From Tetmemena sp. SeJ-2015 (lineage: Eukaryota > Ciliophora > Spirotrichea > Sporadotrichida > Oxytrichidae): a DNA stretch of 64,000 bases. Where the stretch lies: the NCBI GenBank assembly GCA_027382625.1, contig JAJKFJ010022766.1, positions 1 to 64,000 of the forward strand, in the 5' to 3' direction. The notes under the pieces were generated by a model. That model saw nothing but the letters and a program-made list of their open reading frames with translations, had not been told where the DNA came from and ran no database searches. The stretch's first letter is position 1. Every line of letters begins with the position of its first letter. Of this stretch, positions 12,501 through 22,955 are shown piece by piece. The position numbers and the translations under genes are program-made.

Positions 12501-15500
12501 GAAAGATTCCTTAGATTGAATAGGACTGTTGTCCGATCTCTCCTATCCCTCTTCCTGCTCCTTCTCCTCCTTTATGAAGTGGTCGTGCACCATCAATCTT
12601 ATAAGTAATTTATTATCTAAGAGATAGAGCGTCAAGCACATCCAAGAATTAGAAGTCTGAGAGGTCGTTGTAGGTGGGTAAGTCTAGACTTATAATAAAC
12701 TTGTCTTGTGCAGCTTTGTCATTGAGAAAGCTCTTATCAAAATCAAATTCATAAACGCATTAAATATTAAACCAAGAGGAGGGCCAAGCTTGAATAAAAA
12801 AGACTTCAACTGAACTATTGGGATGAAAGTAGTTGCATTAAAATATCTAATTTAAATTGCTTCTGGGTCGTACTCTGACCAGACCTGTCTGAATTTGGTG
12901 AGGCTGTCGTTATTAAATAGCCTAGTTTCTTTCTTTTGTGTATCCTCGAAGCCTTGGAGAATAATGGCTATGAAGAGGTTCAGGAAGATCAGGTTCACAA
13001 ATAGGATGTAGCTGTAGAAGAATAGAATGGCTGTCTCGTTCTGTCCACATCCAATTGTTTAGTTGTCATTGTCGACATAGTCCTAGTAACTAGGATTAGA
13101 CTAACACTGATAGGTTATAGACCTTCCATTTGTGAAAGCGTCAATAAAAATGATAAAGACTGCAAATACTAATTTAAGTCCATGATTTGATCCCAAGCAT
13201 CACCTGTAGAAATGACGAAGAGAGTGAGGAAAGCATTCCAAAAACTTTCAAAGTTTAGCACATCAGTCATCACTGTGTTTCTCTTCACGTCTGCAAATAG
13301 ATACACTCCTAGTACAGAGTACAGGTACAAGATTAGTAGACCACCACTTTGAAAGGGCAGGAAGAGTGACTACAAAGTTCGAATACTAACAAGTGACCTT
13401 TTACCACCTAACATTTGCAATTGAAAAGTGACTAAAATGTGTCTACCTTAAGTTTTGAGCCTGTTTCACTAGTCTGACTATTCTTGCATTCTAAACCCTA
13501 ACTTAGTTGTCTATCTTAAAATATTGTATACCAAATCAGAAAATGTTCCACTGCCCTCCAGAAGTAACTTTTAAAATTACATAAGTGAATGTTCAACTAT
13601 GATAATTAATGTCAAGAGCTATGATTTTTATAATAGCTTCTGCAGCAAAAATGCCTGTGAAAATTTAGTTGAGGATGTCAGTGGCCTAGCTCAAGTCAGC
13701 TGGCTGTTAGTACCATTTCAAAGTGAGAATAACTGTGTTTATCATGATGCATACCATTATGAACATGTCGAAGCCCTTGTGTCTTTGGAGTTTGAAGCAG
13801 AAGCTCCTGATCTTATTTGTGGGAGGTCGCATTAACTTCACTGGCTTTGAATTTATAACCAGCAGTCTCACATCTATCCATTCTTTCTACCTATCAGTAA
13901 GCAAATTGTTTCCTCCTATCTTATCTTTCTCTCTGTTGAAAGTGGAAATCACAACTCCCACGAATAGGTTCAGCAGCATGAAAGTACTTATAATGATGAA
14001 CGCTTATAAAGTAAATTAATTTAAAAATTGATTAGCTATGAAGAAGAGAGACCAGTAAATGTTATTCTTGTCCTTCATTACATAGTCTATCTCAGTGGAT
14101 GCTTCACAAGCATACATGACTGTTGACCAGCCCGAGGTGGTGGCTATAATGAACATAGCTTGGATGGAGTCAAAGATGTTATCGAAGTCGTAGTAGTTAT
14201 TCATCCAAGTGCCTCCTGCATTGAAGCACTCCCACTTCTGATTTATCAGAATGTTTTGAGCATCATTCACGTTGCTAGTGTTGCAGTAGAACAGTTTTCC
14301 CTTGAAATAGCTTGTGCAAATTATCCCAAAAATCAAGAAGAACAGCATCGTAATTAATGTTACATTTGCAATACTAGGAATTGCCTATGCCAAAGCTTTG
14401 ACTGCAACTTTCAATCCCTTGTTTCTACTTATTAGCCTTAGTGGTCTTGTAACTCTAGCTACCTTGATCACTTGTAAGTTGTTCACCAAAGGAGTTAAAT
14501 TTGCTACTGATAGGATTCATTACAATTACTTCTTTTAAAAAGGATGATGATAATGAAATCAAGAACATTCCAGAGATTTCTCATGTAGCTCGTCCTTCCA
14601 TTTACTATAAATCCAAAGGCAAGAATCTTTAGAGAACTTTCCATCGCAAATATTGAAGTAGTTAGAATATCAACATTCTACAAAGCTCTAGTTAGGCTTC
14701 CATTTGGGTCATTCAGAGGGTTTTCTAAAGCCAGCTGCACCGATGAGACGCCTATTGTCAGGATAATCAACAGATCAAAGTTTCCACTCGTCACAATATA
14801 AAAGCTTTATACTTATTTAATTAATTGCAAAGAGGACTTTTCTAATTTTACTATTCATGGGCAAGATGTAAAGTGACTTTCCATCTAAGTACACATCATC
14901 ATGGATATGAGTCATAGTCATAAATTTTTTAAGTTTAGAAGACTATTTAAGAGACTCCTTCTCGCTCTCTTGATCTAGGTTTAAATCTAATACTCACACA
15001 AAATTTAGTTTGACTTTGATTGTATCATTAAGTTGCATACTCTTAAGTTCTCTGACTATCTCCTCTTTCTCAATTCATCCTTAAACTAAATAGTAATTAA
15101 TGTCTTTAAAATATAAATTATGAGAATCTTTTTTCTCTTTCTTGCATGGATGTCATCCTCTAGTTAAAGAATCTACAAATTTCTCTTTGGCAATTTTAAC
15201 CACTTCTCCACCCTAGTCAGCTCCATTTACTTGGACTCTTCGAATTTCTTATTTATTTCTTAGCTTATGGAATCCTCGTCGAAATTTTCCAAAAGGATGG
15301 CTAAGAAAAGATTCATCTAAAAATAAAATCAATCTTATTCTAAGATTGAGAAGGATCTTCTAGCCTATTATAATGAGAGATATGAAATAGATGGTGGCAA
15401 TATAAATTACTGCATTATAAAAAATATTGTTGTCGACTGTACGATAGTAATTGTAGTAGATAGTTGACCACCCATCATTAGTTAACACCACAAATACAGT

Positions 15501-18500
15501 TGTAAAGGCTTCCAAAAAGTTATTGAAGTTTGACTCAGGATCATCACCGTTCTAATAAAATTTAATCATTCAGTTCTACATATCGATATGGCCAGCTGAG
15601 TTGAACTTTGCCTTGAAACCAAAGATTTCCATTCCGAGCAGAGAGTACACGAAAATAAACAGAAAAAGCAAGATCGAGAAAGTATAACAAAAATTTCATT
15701 ATAAATATTGAAGTGCTCACATCCTTAAGAGTTTTCCAAATTGTAATTAACAAGTGTTGAAGTTAAGCCCAGGACTTGGCCAACTTAAAAACTCTCAAAA
15801 GCCTGAAGGCTCTAAGTGCAGTAACTGATCCACCATTTTTAGAACTTTATAAATTTGAGACGAAGAGATCGATTATACTAGCCAACACAATCACACTATC
15901 AAAGCTGTTGAATGGATCTTTAAAATAGTTCTTGAAGCCATATGCAGTTTGCTTCAATAACATCTCAACAATCTTATTTATTCTAATTCCACAAAATAAT
16001 TTATCAATTTGAAGTAAATGAAAACTGCTGTGAAAAAGTAGTTAACAAGGTCAAGCTACGAGCTTAAGTAATCATCATTTGGATATCTATCAAGAGATAA
16101 AAGCACTGTGTTTACTACGATAATGAGAGAAATGAATGCTGCAAAGTAGTTGCTTTCTACTATTTTATAAGCTACTTTGTAAATCTTGTTCTTGTCTATC
16201 CTATTTTCAAGCTAGATTTTCCACACCTGCTTTGATAAATCCTCCATCTTTCTCCTCATATTCAAACCGTATCTAAGTGAAGCAAGCTATCTAAGAGTAA
16301 CTGGATTGCTATCCTGTCGATTGTTTGCTAGCTTAGATTTTGTGTCTTCCAGCAAGTCTTGGAAATATTCCTCTTTCGATTGAATCTCATCCCTCTTTTC
16401 CTCAATAAATTTTTACACTTTGTTGAACAGTATATTTCCCTCAGGTTTCTCTAAGCCTTACTCTTACTCCATGTCCTTGCCTTGTCTAATTTTTTCTTCA
16501 GCCAGTTTCTTAAATAGAAAAGTCATGCCTCTCGTTTTTTATCTTTTGACAGACTCCTCAGAACGAAAAGTCTCCTCCAAACTTTTCTCATTTGGATTTT
16601 CTTCAATGCTTTTACTGTCTTTGGATGCTTAAATTTCTGGAGCAAGTTTTGTCGAGGGAGAAAAAACCTAATAAAAATTGATGGGAGTTTATTTGCTCTT
16701 GATTAATGACTTTTGAGTAGATTGCTTTTCGAATTCAGGAATTACGGATAGAGTGCCACTCCGATGTTGCCAAGTATCCTATTTCTCTTCTTCTGTGAAA
16801 TTTTCTTAAATAGCCATACTATCTTTGAGGAATGTTTAATTGGATTGATTTTGACTAGACTTTTGCAAAGCTAACTGCTGATTTTCACTATGGACTTGAG
16901 AAAATAGATCGATCACTTTTCTCTTCATCAGAACTGGTTTTAAAAAGCTAAAGTCAACTACCTCCCCCTCCTTTACTGTCAATTATTGAGCCTTGACTTC
17001 ATCTGAAGAACCACCATCATTTCCTTTGTTCTGCGAAATGATTTAGTTTTAAGCCATGGACTCGAATGTATTTCCAGACTTTTCAATGTTGAAAGTGTGC
17101 TTTTGGCTTATAGCGTTAGTAGTTGAGCTATCTTAAATTATTATAAAAATCATCATCTATATCTTTACTGGTTTTTTACTTGATCATATTTTCTCCAAAA
17201 TTAGAGAATTTCCTACTCTTTTTAACCTTTTAAGTGTTCAGTGACTTCAAAGTCTGGTCTGAGTTGTAAAGAGTAAACTTGGAGCTCAGCTTAAGATTTT
17301 AGTTTGAGGATTCATTCAGCATATCAAGGATAAGTTAATTTGAAACTATGATAATCGAAAGTTATTGCTTGGAATCTACAAGGTCGCTGCTAATTTTAGA
17401 CTTGCGTGAATTTCTCTTATTGCTTCCACTAATCACCTGATCCCAGTCTTCTCGTTCATCTTAAAAGCTGCCTTCTCCCTCCGAATCTTTTCTATCTTCA
17501 TCTGGATCAGAGCCTTCTTAGACTTCTTTGAGCTCTTTAACATCTTCACACAGCTTGGCATCCATCTCCATAAGTTCTTAATCTATTTCGTTCTTTTGGA
17601 TCTGGATAAAGGCCTGGATAATAACCGCCAATATCAGATTCAAAAAGAAGTAGGATCCTACCACCACAATCATTATCGTATATATTGCGCCCATTGCAGG
17701 AATATCTGCATCCATTAAATTCAGCATTATTGGTGTCCACCCGTCAGTTGTAACTAAACTAAAATGCAATAATGAACTTCAAAATCCCTTTTAAAATCCA
17801 AATGTTTATCTGAAAGACTGTAATAAGTGAGGAGGCCACATCATCGAAAGTTGAGACTCCATAATTTATTACAGAATTTTCTATTATATTATCAGTGCGT
17901 CTATTCAGTCCATAGTCTGCCGGATTTCCACAGACTTCGTTGTTAGGACAAGAATAAAATCCCAATCCTGTTTGACTGCACACCCTTTAACTTGCGGTCA
18001 TATCTATCAACCATCCCTCCGAACTCTCTGGCTGCCCGTGTATTCTACAGGCATTATAAAATATTCCAGAGTATTGGTGAGTTCCAAGGATAGCGAAAAG
18101 CAAGAATATAAAAACTAGGAATACTATGACATTCAAGAAGTCTGGAATAGAATAAATATAGCATCAAACAAATTAATGAATAGATTAGATCAGAGCAGTC
18201 ACTATCTTCTTCAACCCTAAAATGCACTTAAGATATTTTAAGTTCATAAAGAGCTATATTGAATAATCCTAGAGCTTAATTTAACCAAAAACTTACCAGG
18301 GATCGCATTTATACTTCTTAGCGGTCTCAGTGCCCTTAAAACCCTTAAGGATTTTAATCTCAATGATCCTGTGCCTACAAGCTCCAAAATTATTTTACTT
18401 ACTTATATGATATAGGCAAAATTCTAAAGATAGATGAGATAGAAATATATTACCCAGTAACGACCACAGTAAAATCAATAAGATTCCAGCCAATCCTGAG

Positions 18501-19585
18501 ATAGGCCCTCCTGTGGAGCACCAAACCATACGCCACTATTTTTAGCAAGCACTCCAAAAAGAATACGGCCGAGTAAAAATAGTCAAGCTGGTCGAGCACT
18601 TAATTCCAACTCAAGCTCGAATCTCTGTCATTGTAATCGTACATCGCCAGGGTAATAGAGTTAATAAAACTAATATTATAAATACTTCAATCAATAAAAA
18701 CACAGGCTCTCGTATAAGACCTTAAGCAGTGAATATGAAGAGAGACCTCTTATCATAGAAGCTAATCTTGTTATGGAATAAATTTTCATATAAATATTAA
18801 CTCAACTTAATTTTAAAATGACGTTGTTTTATTTTTGGAGTATGTTCTGTTGTGATTTTGTGAGTGATTTATTTGATTAGTGAATTCTATTTTCCATCTC
18901 TTCGAAATCATTAAACTTATTACGAGGTTATTGATGTTATTGGGATTGACTTATTTTTGCTGATCTGAACTCATTGACTCCAGGTCTTCTTCGAAATTTA
19001 TATCTTCGTTTGCTTTAAACCTTGACTTACTTATCGTCTTAACAAATAATTGGGTAAATCAAACCCACTTATCTTGCTTTCATATCGTAAGAGCTCTTAG
19101 TCAAAATTCGAATATTTCTCTGAGTTTATTTTAACCTTTTTCAAAATTTAAAGTAGACTGCTTGTGCACTAGAGCATCTTTCTCGTTTCTTCTATGGCGT
19201 GAGTAATTCTGAGTTTTACTATAAGAGGGATTCCTAGCTTTCTCATCAGGAAATCATTCTCATTTTTCTAAGGTGCGGCTTAATTATTAATTAATTACTA
19301 TAGAGTTAGGTTGAAAACATCATTATCAGTTTCCTCAAAAAGGCCTGGGTTTGGTCCAAAGTGTCTACTGTAAGAGAGTTGTTTCTTTTTTATTGGACTC
19401 AGGCTTGTTTGCTATTGAAAATATCCGTCTAGCTGCCTCTCCTGGTCTTTTATCATTTTTTCAATTCTCAATTCTGTTTTCTATTTATCAAACATTGCAA
19501 TATAAAATTATTTAGTGGAAGAGTTTTCCTTGCTGGTTTTTCGGTTTGCGAAATAAACAGCGCCTGAACTCATACCTCCCAACAT
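9512..19585 (-). CDS. four-domain voltage-gated cation channel (Cav/Nav-like alpha subunit), copy 2, in MDSs
   Basis: Paralogue of the 295-8829 gene, same strand, directly upstream. From the ATG at 19585 (MLGGMSSGAVYFANR...): a Gln-rich N terminus, domain I S1-S4 (18600-18300), pore TTDGWTPIML (about 17720), S6 and linker, domain II (15900-15270, pore NDGWSTIYYN), domain III (14800-14000, pore TTSGW), domain IV (13880-13000, pore TGDAW), then a tail longer than that of copy 1 (AAAEVAFNHMRYI near 12290) running through 10750 and 10300 and, after a 493 bp IES, ending LNFDEEDYS-TGA at 9512-9514. TAA/TAG encode Gln. Ten IESs and two introns are resolved; others remain around 17100-16600 and 11600-12170. 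S4 segments keep regularly spaced Arg. Activity and ion preference are inferred from family only. Confidence 0.9.
9663..9681. other. IES, 19 bp, pointer ATCT
   Basis: ATCT is at 9663-9666 and 9682-9685. The join gives DDELMSEIHRMIAQNNEEER in the last part of channel copy 2. It is among the shortest IESs here. Confidence 0.85.
9762..10254. other. IES, 493 bp, pointer TTGATC, carrying repeat R1
   Basis: TTGATC is at 9762-9767 and 10255-10260. Excision joins SNPIAQKYIDQ to IEKADDNIGLDRVRQSI in frame. Almost the whole insert is R1 copy b, so this IES appears to be derived from a repetitive element. Confidence 0.85.
9836..10262 (+). repeat. repeat R1, copy b (inside the 493 bp IES)
   Basis: Homologous to 61985-62405 in the same orientation and to 8877-9295 in the opposite one. 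With copy a it forms inverted arms around 9300-9835, which holds the terminal MDSs of channel copy 2. Its right end overlaps the TTGATC pointer. Confidence 0.85.
12596..12614. other. IES, 19 bp, pointer ATCT
   Basis: ATCT is at 12596-12599 and 12615-12618. The join gives DALSLRLMVHDHFIKEEKEQ. It occupies the same site as the 25 bp IES at 1596 in copy 1. Confidence 0.85.
14002..14034. other. IES, 33 bp, pointer GCT
   Basis: GCT is at 14002-14004 and 14035-14037. The join gives YWSLFFIAFIIISTFMLLNL (domain III S6). The pointer is only 3 bp, so exact ends could slide. Confidence 0.75.
14512..14540. other. IES, 29 bp, pointer AGGAT
   Basis: AGGAT is at 14512-14516 and 14541-14545. The join gives LDFIIIILSVANLTPLVNNL (domain III S3). 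Copy 1 is uninterrupted here. Confidence 0.88.
15308..15341. other. IES, 34 bp, pointer AAGATT
   Basis: AAGATT is at 15308-15313 and 15342-15347. The join gives LNLFLAILLENF. Its position matches 4481-4519 of copy 1. Confidence 0.88.
15549..15572. other. IES, 24 bp, pointer GTTCTA
   Basis: GTTCTA is at 15549-15554 and 15573-15578. The join gives GHIDMQNGDDPESNFNNF, with the TAG of the pointer read as Q. Its position matches 4706-4734 of copy 1, with a different pointer. Confidence 0.9.
15680..15710. other. IES, 31 bp, pointer AAGT
   Basis: AAGT is at 15680-15683 and 15711-15714. The join gives DVSTFSILLFLFIFVYSLLG (domain II S5), collinear with DVSAFSILLFLFMFIYSLLG of copy 1, which has no IES here. 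Confidence 0.88.
18145..18177. other. IES, 33 bp, pointer GAATAGA
   Basis: GAATAGA is at 18145-18151 and 18178-18184. The join gives VTALIQSIPDFLNVMVFL, matching copy 1, which is uninterrupted at this point. Confidence 0.88.
18217..18296 (-). other. spliceosomal intron, 80 nt (channel copy 2)
   Basis: Minus-strand GTAAGT...TTTTAG. Splicing gives NAIPGLKKIVTAL. The only pointer-like alternative (GGT) would put TGA in frame, so an intron is preferred. Confidence 0.82.
18385..18416. other. IES, 32 bp, pointer CAAAATT, abutting a splice acceptor
   Basis: CAAAATT is at 18385-18391 and 18417-18423; the second copy directly abuts the intron at 18424. Removing both gives VVVTGILELVGTGSLRLKSL. Confidence 0.85.
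18424..18453 (-). other. spliceosomal intron, 30 nt (channel copy 2)
   Basis: Minus-strand GTAATA...CTTTAG at the same codon and phase as the 35 nt intron of copy 1. Confidence 0.78.
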
Positions 19586-20012
19586 TTTTTAATAGTTTAA
19601 TTTGAGATCACTGACTTTCAAGTTTTAAATTAAAGTTTTAATCAAAAGTAGCTATCATTTTCTTATCGCAATAGAATTGAACCTCATTATTTTTACTCTA
19701 TAAATTTTCCCTAAAGATTTCAATTATTCGATATTTAAATTCAAATAATTCAAATTTAAAATGAATAAATTAGGGGTTTAACGGGAGGGGGAATCCTTAA
19801 ATATGTTTGTATTTAAATCTTATCTTTTAGGATAAAAAGAGTTAATAAGATTATAATATCGAGAGTAAGATATCAAGCCAAGTTTAAACAATTGATAATT
19901 ACTATTAAGAAACACATAATTAATTCAGATATTTTATATAAAACTTGATTTTTTAAAATTAAGCTAATCTCTACCTTGATCCAGCCCTGATGAATATGGC
20001 CGCTCAAGTTAA
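19586..20012. other. intergenic AT-rich spacer
   Basis: It lies between the ATG of channel copy 2 and the stop of the next minus-strand gene. I see no gene in it. It contains the G-rich run GGGAGGGGG at about 19781 but no telomere-like repeat. Confidence 0.5.
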
Positions 20013-20406
20013 TCATGTATCTGCTTACTCTCCTAAGCTTAGCAAGTACTCTCTAGCAAATAGCACAACTGATCTAAGATCACTTTTAATAGCAGTGTAA
20101 GGAAATGTGATTTGCACTTACTTAACAGGCGATAGCCATGAAGTCCTACCATTCAAGCATCCTGATGGGGATGTGAGCTGCTGGTCACTCTGAATTTTCT
20201 TGGGTACCAATCCTAGTTCCCAGTAGGCTGGTCATAAAGAACGTGCTCTCTGCATTACATTACATTGTAGATCTATGGTAACTTCATTGTCAGCAGTCAT
20301 TAAGTGTCCTTGGCATAAGATTATTTTTGTGCTGCTTTTGTTTTTTATTACTCCTTTCTTAACCTCCTTCTTCATATAAGAACTCATTCTCAATTTCCGT
20401 AGCCAT
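20013..20406 (-). CDS. small hypothetical protein
   Basis: ATG at 20406 opens MATEIENEFLYEEGGQERSN followed by a Lys/Gln-rich stretch, then an interruption with an in-frame TGA. A direct repeat (ATGAC) flanks about 60 bp there, suggesting an IES, but the frame it restores stops soon after. A downstream frame rich in coding signal ends VVLFAREYLLSLGEQADT-TGA at 20013. A GTAAGT...AAAAG block near 20085-20125 may be a short intron. I do not recognise the family. The exact MDS joins are unresolved, so treat the limits as approximate. Confidence 0.5.
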
Positions 20407-20768
20407 AATTAACATTTGTTTCACAGGTAATATTCAACTATTTAGCCTAAAACTTAAATTTGCTCACATAAAGGAAGAACTCTCTTAAAAATAATTCTAA
20501 AAATATGAATTTTATGCTGTACTGGATCTTTCATATGGTTAAAATTCTCAAATCATTTGATAATTTTCACACGGGAATTCACTCTTAAGTTCAATTTAAA
20601 ATGATTTTATTTTCCCATAAATTAGAGGCTGTAAATTTGGAAGTGAATTATATCAGTATAAGGTTTAAATAAAATTTTTTCTTCTATAAAATAATAATTT
20701 GATAACATGGAACTTCTCAAGCTCAAGTTAGAATGCAAAAAGATATAGGTATAAATTACAATTTATGC

Positions 20769-22024
20769 TCAATCATCTTTATAGAGAAAAATATAGTAAT
20801 TTATTCCAGACACCTCTCTAGAGGATCTCGCTAGTTCAGCAGATTTAAGATTTGAAATCCAATTTCCTCCAATTATTTCTCTAATATACTTCTCTGAATA
20901 CTACTTTATCTCAACTGCAGAATTTATCTTAAGATGAAGCTCGAAATCTCTATCAAACTTGGTTATACTTTGTGAACGAGCTTTCCTCTTAGCTCCTAAA
21001 AAAGCACTTGCTCCCAGACACTATATTCACTCTTATGATTTCTCTAAATTAGTAGCCTTTCGCAAATAACAAAACACCAAACTCTTTTTAAGATTAGTAG
21101 CAAAGTATTGCCCTTTAATTCAGGGGTTCACATCAATTTGCGGTATTCTTTTCTAACTGCAGCTTCAAGCAAAAGCACTTTCTTGTTACCTCTTTTCTCA
21201 GCACTTTTTAGCAAAGCAGCAATCAGCTATAGAACTAATTTAATATCTCAAATCAAGTAAGTATGATGAGTGACTAAAGTTAGATCAAATAGATGAGTTT
21301 GCAAGACCCATTAGCACTTTTATTTCTCCAATCTGGAATCGCTGTATCTTAAAAATAAGTCCTTGAGAGCCAAATCAAGTTAATGCTCTTTACTTGGCTC
21401 TATATTCAGCAGCAGAGACAGTAGAGCACAATAAGTCAATAGCTGTCTGGGCAATTGATCTACTTCCTCTAGCAAGCAGTTTCCGCATATTCAAAGCACT
21501 ATCATCTTTTTATTTATTATAGTTTTATATCTTGAATTGAACGATTAACTTTTTCTAGAAGCTTATTTAATCCTGACAATGAACTTGGAGTTTGATATTC
21601 AAAATTCTATTGATATAATTTTCGGTATAAATAACAAGAATCTATTTCAAAAACTGATTCATATCTACTTAAACGTTCTTCACTAACAAGTGTTGAAGAT
21701 GACTCTTAACCATGAACATTATTAAAATTATATAGTATTTAAATAAATCAAATTTTATAGAAAGTTAAGAGTCCTATTTGCATAAACTAACTTCGAGGTG
21801 ATAAGATTTCCCGACTATTACTTCGCTTCTAGTAAGAGGTACATCTTCTTATGTTTGTTTTTTTTTAATTAAATTTATAATTCAAGAGATAATGTCTCCT
21901 TTTCACTACTCATGATGGTGGAAGGGTTGCACAAAATAGAATCGCAGTAACTGATGGAGATGACAATGTCTTGTTCTTCGAGAGGTCCAGGGCTGCTCGA
22001 AAGACAGAGATCCTAGTTATCCAT
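20769..22024 (-). CDS. hypothetical helical protein, in several MDSs
   Basis: ATG at 22024 begins MDNQDLCLSSSPGPLEEQD. Further blocks in coding composition follow leftward: SSSTLVSEERLSRYESVFE (about 21690), DDSALNMRKLLARGSRS with IAQTAIDLLC (about 21480), KDLFLRYSDSRLEKQK (about 21350), KKVLLLEAAVRKEYRK (about 21170), and SITKFDRDFELHLK with YSEKYIREIIGGNWIS (about 20920), ending at TGA 20769-20771. Frames change between blocks, as expected if IESs intervene, and several Gln are TAA/TAG. The product looks mostly alpha-helical and soluble. I do not recognise it. Confidence 0.6.
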
Positions 22025-22059
22025 TGTTGCTCCTTGCAATGATCACTTTCTAATACACT

Positions 22060-22950
22060 GAGTGATTTAAAATGAGGGATGGTTTAATATAAAGTGCTCA
22101 AAAATTGTCCAAGAAAAATTCAATAGTCCCTGTCACTATTTATAAAATGATATCATTAGCTAACAAATGTAAGCAAATTATTATTCGTCGGGTCTCACTT
22201 AATTCTTTTATAAATCCTTATGAACAAATCTAAAAGGATGAGTAATACTAGAAACTTTTCTAATTGATTCACAAAAAATACTTAAAATCTTACAGAACAA
22301 ATGAATATTTTCTTCAAGAATTTTAAATTTGTGTAAAAAAAAATTTATAATTATGTATTTTCTCCTTTTTATTATGTTGGTAAATTTTTTAAAGCATGTA
22401 ATATATTGAAATCTAATTTTGTATAACATAAAAATTTCATTCTAAGTTGAAAAATATTCTGAATTTTATTAATTCTTTGAAAATAAATTATTTTTTTTTT
22501 AAAAAATCTTATTAGTTAAATTATTATTTTATAAGATTAAAATTAGGCATAGATAAAATTTAAATTTGTATGAAATATAATTTAGGATTTAATTTTTTGA
22601 TTTAAAGAATAAATTTAGAAATGTGCCCTAAAGACATGGAAAAAAAGAGACCATATTAGATATTTTCACTTTATTTATTTAAAATAAGCTTAATATAGAG
22701 GATGAGACCATTTTTTTTGTTTAAAGTGTGAATGAGTTAGTTTAAAGCTGCAAGCTGAAATTGATTTTAAATTGAAAGTTGCTAGTAGAAAATTAAATAT
22801 TAGTGCGAGTTAGAAAGAAATGAAGAGGGGTAAATCGAAGAAAGAATTAAGCTTAATCAATTCACTATTTCTTGAATTTTATTAACTTAAACTTATACTA
22901 AAATTTAAGAATAGGGCATTACTTTAGTCTAAAATGAATTTATAGGAGAA
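22060..22950. other. AT-rich spacer
   Basis: Very AT-rich, with long A/T runs and no convincing coding block on either strand. A minus-strand open frame at 22208-22429 has the composition of translated AT-rich noise. Confidence 0.5.
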
Positions 22951-22955
22951 ATTTA

